Assembly (NCBI GenBank): GCA_035653615.1
Contig: DASRBN010000007.1
Location: 115,599-179,598 of the forward strand
Length of the DNA: 64,000 bases
Source: Ktedonobacteraceae bacterium
GTDB lineage: Bacteria > Chloroflexota > Ktedonobacteria > Ktedonobacterales > Ktedonobacteraceae
Reading direction: 5' to 3'
The notes under the pieces were generated by a model. That model worked only from the letters and a program-made list of their open reading frames with translations. It made no database searches and had not been told where the DNA came from. A program made the translations under genes and the position numbers. Each line of letters begins with the position of its first letter. Positions within the stretch are counted from its first letter, which is position 1. Of this stretch, positions 60,402 to 64,000 are shown piece by piece.

Positions 60402-61886
60402 ATGGATACTTCCAGGCATAGCGAGTACGAGCAGGTATCAGATGATTTTGAGGTCGAAATCATCAACCTCGACCACATTGATGATACGAAAACTGACCTA
60501 TCTTCGCAGTTTTCGCGCATATTACTGACCTGGCAACGTCCTGAGAATAGGCGTCGCCGGCGCATCACGGGTATCTCAGGCACTATCCTGCTGTCAATGC
60601 TGATTATTCTACTCAGTTTTGGTCCTGGTCTTTCCTCATTCATCGCGAACAGTCTGCACCTGAATTTCACTTCCGCGCCAGGGCTCGTATCGAACGCCTA
60701 TTCCTCTTCTGAGAGTACATCAAATGGCCCAACCATACCGCAACAGGATGGCCTGGCATGCCTGGTTGACGCAGCCTGGTCTCCTGACGGCAATTCTATC
60801 GCGGTGCTGGGCTACACGCAGCAATGTCCTCAGGGCAACTTCGTCACCGCTCGCGTGAATATCTATGACGTGCATACAGGCAAACTCGCCTTCCACTGGA
60901 CACCCGATTATGCTATTGCCCGCACGCTTTCCGAAATATCAAACGTTCCAGCAAGGCTAAGAGCAATCGCCGCCAGAAAACCTCTTCCCGGTTCAAATGG
61001 GGGGTTTGTTAGCCTCTCACCGATTTACTACTCCCGCATCCTCTGGTCGCCTGACGGCCAGAATCTCGCATTGATCTTTACAGCCTCCACACGCCTGGGC
61101 AGCTTCGGTGGCGTGCTGTTGATAGCCAGTGTTGGCAACCCGGCGAAGGTCTTCTTGCAACACCAGGATAGCATCAATCCCGTCTATACTACATGGAACA
61201 GAAGTTCAGGGCAACCGATCAAGAGCACACCAGTTCCCGCCGCAATCCTCTATCGCTGGGGGCCTGGCGGCTCCCTTCAAGGGCAACGTGTATTAAAGAC
61301 CCACAGCGTTGCAGCCGCGCCTCCACTTGCGCCCATTGGCAATACCGGTGGCGGCAATTTCTTCACCATCTGGCAGCCAGGCCAGGCGATTACACTATCG
61401 CAGGCCCATTCTCCAGCTGTCTATATCTGGAAAACGAGCATCACCGCCTGGTCGCCCGGCGGCAACTACCTTGTAGCGAACATGAATCTCAAAGCCCTGC
61501 TAGAACCCTCCGGCCTTCCCTTTCCAGACCCCTCGTTTCTTGCTGCATTGAATCTCCAACATACTCCTCTTTTACCTGTGCATGATACGGCGCTCCTGAG
61601 TGCCATACCTGGCTCGCTTGCGTTAGCATGGCGACCGGACGGGCGAGTTTTAGCCGTCGCCAATTTTACCGGCTCGGTTGACCTCTTCGATTGCGCCACG
61701 GGCCAAAAGCTCGGCACGTTGTTTACACCCATGAACCACACTCCCATCTCCGGTTCTGCTGCCCTCCTGCGCTGGTCGCCCGACGGCACCCACCTGCTGC
61801 TATCCAGCGCCCAATGGGGCATCTTGAATGTATGGAATATTGCATCACCAGGTCACCGGGGTTCTTCGCAACCAACTCTAAAGTAG
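60402..61886 (+). CDS. Single-helix membrane protein with WD40/TolB-like propeller
   Basis: The 494-residue protein has an acidic cytoplasmic start (about 1-45), a membrane helix at about 65-85 (ISGTILLSMLIILLSFGPGL) and an outer propeller region with WSPDGNSIAVLGYT, ILWSPDGQNLALIFTASTR, AWRPDGRVLAVANFTGSVDL and LRWSPDGTHLLLSSAQWG. This is the WD40/TolB-type repeat. No enzymatic motif is seen. It follows the kinase/regulator pair by 37 bp and may be co-transcribed, perhaps as an accessory sensor. Confidence 0.8.
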   Translation: MDTSRHSEYEQVSDDFEVEIINLDHIDDTKTDLSSQFSRILLTWQRPENRRRRRITGISGTILLSMLIILLSFGPGLSSFIANSLHLNFTSAPGLVSNAYSSSESTSNGPTIPQQDGLACLVDAAWSPDGNSIAVLGYTQQCPQGNFVTARVNIYDVHTGKLAFHWTPDYAIARTLSEISNVPARLRAIAARKPLPGSNGGFVSLSPIYYSRILWSPDGQNLALIFTASTRLGSFGGVLLIASVGNPAKVFLQHQDSINPVYTTWNRSSGQPIKSTPVPAAILYRWGPGGSLQGQRVLKTHSVAAAPPLAPIGNTGGGNFFTIWQPGQAITLSQAHSPAVYIWKTSITAWSPGGNYLVANMNLKALLEPSGLPFPDPSFLAALNLQHTPLLPVHDTALLSAIPGSLALAWRPDGRVLAVANFTGSVDLFDCATGQKLGTLFTPMNHTPISGSAALLRWSPDGTHLLLSSAQWGILNVWNIASPGHRGSSQPTLK

Positions 61887-61923
61887 CAATTCCTGATTAA
61901 GGATGATAGGCTTGATGAAAGCG

Positions 61924-61967
61924 ACTATCCGCCTGAATGCTGGATTTTCAGCACTCAGGCGGATAGT
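61924..61967. terminator. Bidirectional hairpin terminator
   Basis: Arms 61924-61942 and 61949-61967 pair over 19 bp with one mismatch around a 6-nt loop. It lies between the convergent propeller gene (stop 61886) and the helicase gene (stop 61993). Confidence 0.65.
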
Positions 61968-61992
61968 GATCTGACGTGTAATTTTCAAAATT

Positions 61993-63567
61993 CTATCGAT
62001 GGAGACGGGCCGAACGATTTGAAACAGAAGCCCGCTGTGTCCTTAGTGCCGGCGCCACTCTGGACTTCCTCCTGGCTGTATGACGCTGCGGCTCTGTATC
62101 TATAAAAGCATGTGCTGTATGCTTACCGGCGGTCCTGGCAAAATTGGACTGCTTTCCTGCTCCTCCCCTTCCACGCCTCACGCCGCCTGAATGAGAGCGT
62201 TCCGGCAATGGAAAGTCTTCTGGTTGCCGCGCAGGTGCATACTCGGATGTTTTGCTGCTAATACGCTCTTTTGATCGCCTTCTCGCGCCTGATGCTGGAT
62301 AGCTATCCTGCTTTGACCGTGAGCTTCTGCCACGTTCCTGATCCGGAGAGGAATGGTTGCGATTACTTTCCGACTCCAGTTCGATGTTCTGTTTGTGTTC
62401 CTGCATTACAGAAATCTCTTGTCGAGGACCTGGTATTGTTCCCATGGCTTCCTCGTCAATAGCGAGTCGCTGCAATGCTGCCGTCTGCCCTAAGTCGCGT
62501 GCCATACGCCGCCATCTGGGCACATCTGATGGTACTAATAGCGTAATCGCCTTGCCTTGCCGCCCCATCCTGCCCGTTCGACCAATCCGATGTGTAAAAA
62601 GCTCGCTCGATTCCGGCAGCTCATAATTGATGACCTGATATATCCCTTGAATGTCCAGCCCGCGCGCAGCAACGTTTGTGGCAAGCAGCGTCTGTACGTG
62701 CCCGCGGCGGAACGCGGTAAGCACCTCTTCACGCGCATGCTGGCTCTTGTTACCGTGCAAGGTTCCCACGGCAAATCCAAGTTTGCTGAGTTGTTTCCCC
62801 AACTTCTCAACACCGTATTTCGTCTTGCCAAAAATGAGACTGCTTTCTCCCTCGCTAGAGCGCAAGAGGGTACAGAGTGCGGCCATTTTCTGTGCTTGCG
62901 GTACCTGGTATGCAATCTGTTCAATTGCGCTTTGCTCGCCCGTAGATGGGTGAACGGTAACGCTGACAGGGTTTTTGAGAAAATTTTGCTGTAGCGTAAC
63001 AACCCAGTCGGGTATCGTTGCTGAAAAAAGTGCTGTTTGACGGGTGTCAGGCGAAGTTTTCAGTATCTCTTCAATTGCTGGCGCGAAACCGCTATCCAGC
63101 ATCTGGTCTGCCTCGTCCAGTATGCAGATGCGCAGATAATCAAGTACTAAAGTCCCGCGATCAAGATGGTCCTTCACTCGTCCCGGTGTGCCTACTACAA
63201 TCTGCGAACCATAGCGCAACGCCGAGATCTGACTGCCATAGGCGCGTCCTCCCACAAGCAGCGCCGTCGTAATGCGCCTACTACTTGCCAGCCTGGAGAG
63301 AACAGTGTTTACCTGGATAGCCAGTTCGCGAGTTGGCACAAGTACCAACGCCTGGACTACCCGCTTGTCCCTGGCTATCCTTTCGACCAGCGGGATGCCA
63401 TAGGCCAGCGTCTTGCCTGAGCCGGTAATTGATTGTCCCACCAGGTCATTTCCGGCAAGTAGCACTGGAATTGCCTCAGCCTGAATTGGAGTAGGTTCTG
63501 TAATTTGCATATCGGCGAGTACAGTTTGCGTCGATGGTTGCAAAGAGAAGTCATAAAAAGAAAGCAT
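61993..63567 (-). CDS. DEAD-box RNA helicase
   Basis: The protein of about 524 residues has all helicase motifs: Q motif region (MQITEPTPIQAEAIPVLLAG), TGSGKT, PTRELA, TPGRV, DEAD (CILDEADQMLD), SAT, RGLD and HRIGRTGRMG. The core ends near residue 370. A 150-residue basic, Arg/Ser/Gly-rich tail follows (GGVRRGRGGAGKQ, then TARRKSRVAP), which should bind RNA. Relatives unwind RNA in ribosome assembly, mRNA decay or cold adaptation. I start at ATG 63567 with AGGA 7 nt upstream. The leader of about 240 nt and a perfect promoter suggest regulated expression. Confidence 0.93.
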   Translation of the reverse strand: MLSFYDFSLQPSTQTVLADMQITEPTPIQAEAIPVLLAGNDLVGQSITGSGKTLAYGIPLVERIARDKRVVQALVLVPTRELAIQVNTVLSRLASSRRITTALLVGGRAYGSQISALRYGSQIVVGTPGRVKDHLDRGTLVLDYLRICILDEADQMLDSGFAPAIEEILKTSPDTRQTALFSATIPDWVVTLQQNFLKNPVSVTVHPSTGEQSAIEQIAYQVPQAQKMAALCTLLRSSEGESSLIFGKTKYGVEKLGKQLSKLGFAVGTLHGNKSQHAREEVLTAFRRGHVQTLLATNVAARGLDIQGIYQVINYELPESSELFTHRIGRTGRMGRQGKAITLLVPSDVPRWRRMARDLGQTAALQRLAIDEEAMGTIPGPRQEISVMQEHKQNIELESESNRNHSSPDQERGRSSRSKQDSYPASGARRRSKERISSKTSEYAPARQPEDFPLPERSHSGGVRRGRGGAGKQSNFARTAGKHTAHAFIDTEPQRHTARRKSRVAPALRTQRASVSNRSARLHR

Positions 63568-63950
63568 GAAAATCCTTTCGGTCACTGCGTCCCTTGGACA
63601 CAGTAATAGAGTCCTGAAGGCACAATGACTTCAGGAAGTACCAGGAGCAGACCGTAGGATACGGGAGCAAAGCTGCCAGCTGATAAGTAGAACTTGTATG
63701 CAGGAAGAGATTATTCTACAGAGGATTGCTCAGAGCTCTTTAGCGTCTTTAACGAGAAACCAGCTATGTTAAAACAGCCTGTCTCGTGCCATGCAAACAA
63801 ATATAACTGTTGCATTATACTTGTTGGAGAGCCGGTTGTCAAGCAAAATGGGCCTTGAAACAGGGCTTGTGAATTATTGCAGAGAAAGGCTTGCCCTAAG
63901 AGATAAGATAGGCATAACAAAACTCAACTTATCTCAAGGAGAAGCCTCTC
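63568..63950. other. Divergent region with long helicase leader
   Basis: This 383-bp gap has the helicase promoter (63814-63842) and its long leader, which contains an 8-bp hairpin (63612-63619 with 63629-63636). On the plus strand AAGGAGA (63937-63943) precedes the ATG at 63951. No gene is seen in the leader. Confidence 0.45.
63814..63842 (-). promoter_or_regulatory. Perfect sigma-70 consensus promoter of the helicase gene
   Basis: On the minus strand TTGACA (63842-63837) and TATAAT (63819-63814) are separated by 17 bp, a full consensus match. Transcription would start near 63806, giving a leader of about 240 nt to ATG 63567. Confidence 0.8.
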
Positions 63951-64000
63951 ATGTATTGTATCGCACGTCGCTGTGTCCTTCCTTCTCTGACGACAGAGCA
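63951..64000 (+). CDS. Start of an unidentified gene, truncated by window end
   Basis: ATG 63951 has AAGGAGA 7 nt upstream and an open frame to the end of the window (MYCIARRCVLPSLTTE and on). Only 16 codons are present, so no family can be named. The good ribosome site makes it a likely real gene. Confidence 0.5.
   Translation, partial: MYCIARRCVLPSLTTE

Noticed and set aside
1..64000. CRISPR array
   Set aside because: No regularly spaced direct repeats of 24-40 bp with unique spacers and no cas-like genes were seen. The hairpin repeats are irregularly placed.

Overview
The window looks like chromosomal DNA from an aerobic, probably soil-dwelling Chloroflexota bacterium of the Ktedonobacteria type. 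This is an inference from gene content: a form I aerobic CO dehydrogenase operon, many two-component systems, ECF-sigma and beta-propeller proteins, a GH15 hydrolase, mid-range GC, clear Shine-Dalgarno sites and many short intergenic repeats. No database search was possible. About 53 protein genes are supported; I saw no rRNA, tRNA or CRISPR array.

Layout. 1-5.7 kb: end of a membrane protein gene, a DinB/TPR protein, and a gyrB-gyrA operon with a near-consensus promoter. 6.1-16 kb: an XRE/TPR regulator, a zinc-ribbon protein, a J-domain protein, a YihY membrane protein, an ASKHA-like protein, a large GAF/PAS sensor kinase, an HD hydrolase and a disordered protein. 16.3-23.4 kb: the CO-oxidation region, coxM-coxS-coxL followed by an XdhC-YHS fusion, coxG and a methyltransferase, with a second CoxG-like gene nearby. 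CoxL carries the form I AYRCSFR loop. 23.6-31.6 kb: a secreted protein, an ECF sigma factor with a HEAT-TM-PQQ partner, a NarL-type two-component pair, a lone receiver and RlmI. 31.7-40.5 kb: GH15 hydrolase, a 52-residue membrane peptide, a sensor kinase, a MacB-like ABC exporter and an APH-family kinase. 40.8-49.6 kb: a phospholipase-C-like lipoprotein, secreted beta-propellers, peptidase S51, a DinB protein, an ABM-domain protein, and a haloalkane dehalogenase/TenA-like pair. 49.8-51.3 kb: a toxin-antitoxin module whose PIN toxin gene is split by a group II intron. 51.3-64 kb: polysaccharide deacetylase, a truncated pyrophosphatase-like gene, TIM-barrel and SMP-30 sugar-type enzymes, an ABC-2 exporter divergent from a kinase/regulator pair, a WD40-like membrane protein and a DEAD-box helicase.

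The most unusual object is the 769-nt group II intron at 50379-51147. It sits in sense orientation inside the catalytic GDIDTLI|AATA motif of a VapC-like toxin. Precise removal restores a 140-residue PIN domain with its fourth acidic residue. The intron keeps a recognisable domain V, a domain VI with an A seven nucleotides from the 3' end, and EBS1/IBS1 and EBS2/IBS2 pairings. Its own reverse transcriptase/maturase is deleted to the first 18 codons and the last 28 codons around an A-rich junction. It is therefore a natural ORF-deleted intron that probably needs a maturase from elsewhere, and the toxin should be made in full only after splicing.

Other points: an 82-bp interspersed repeat supplies the end of one gene and the start of another; a repeat-derived linker joins XdhC to YHS; and a 42-bp perfect palindrome lies over an extended -10 promoter.
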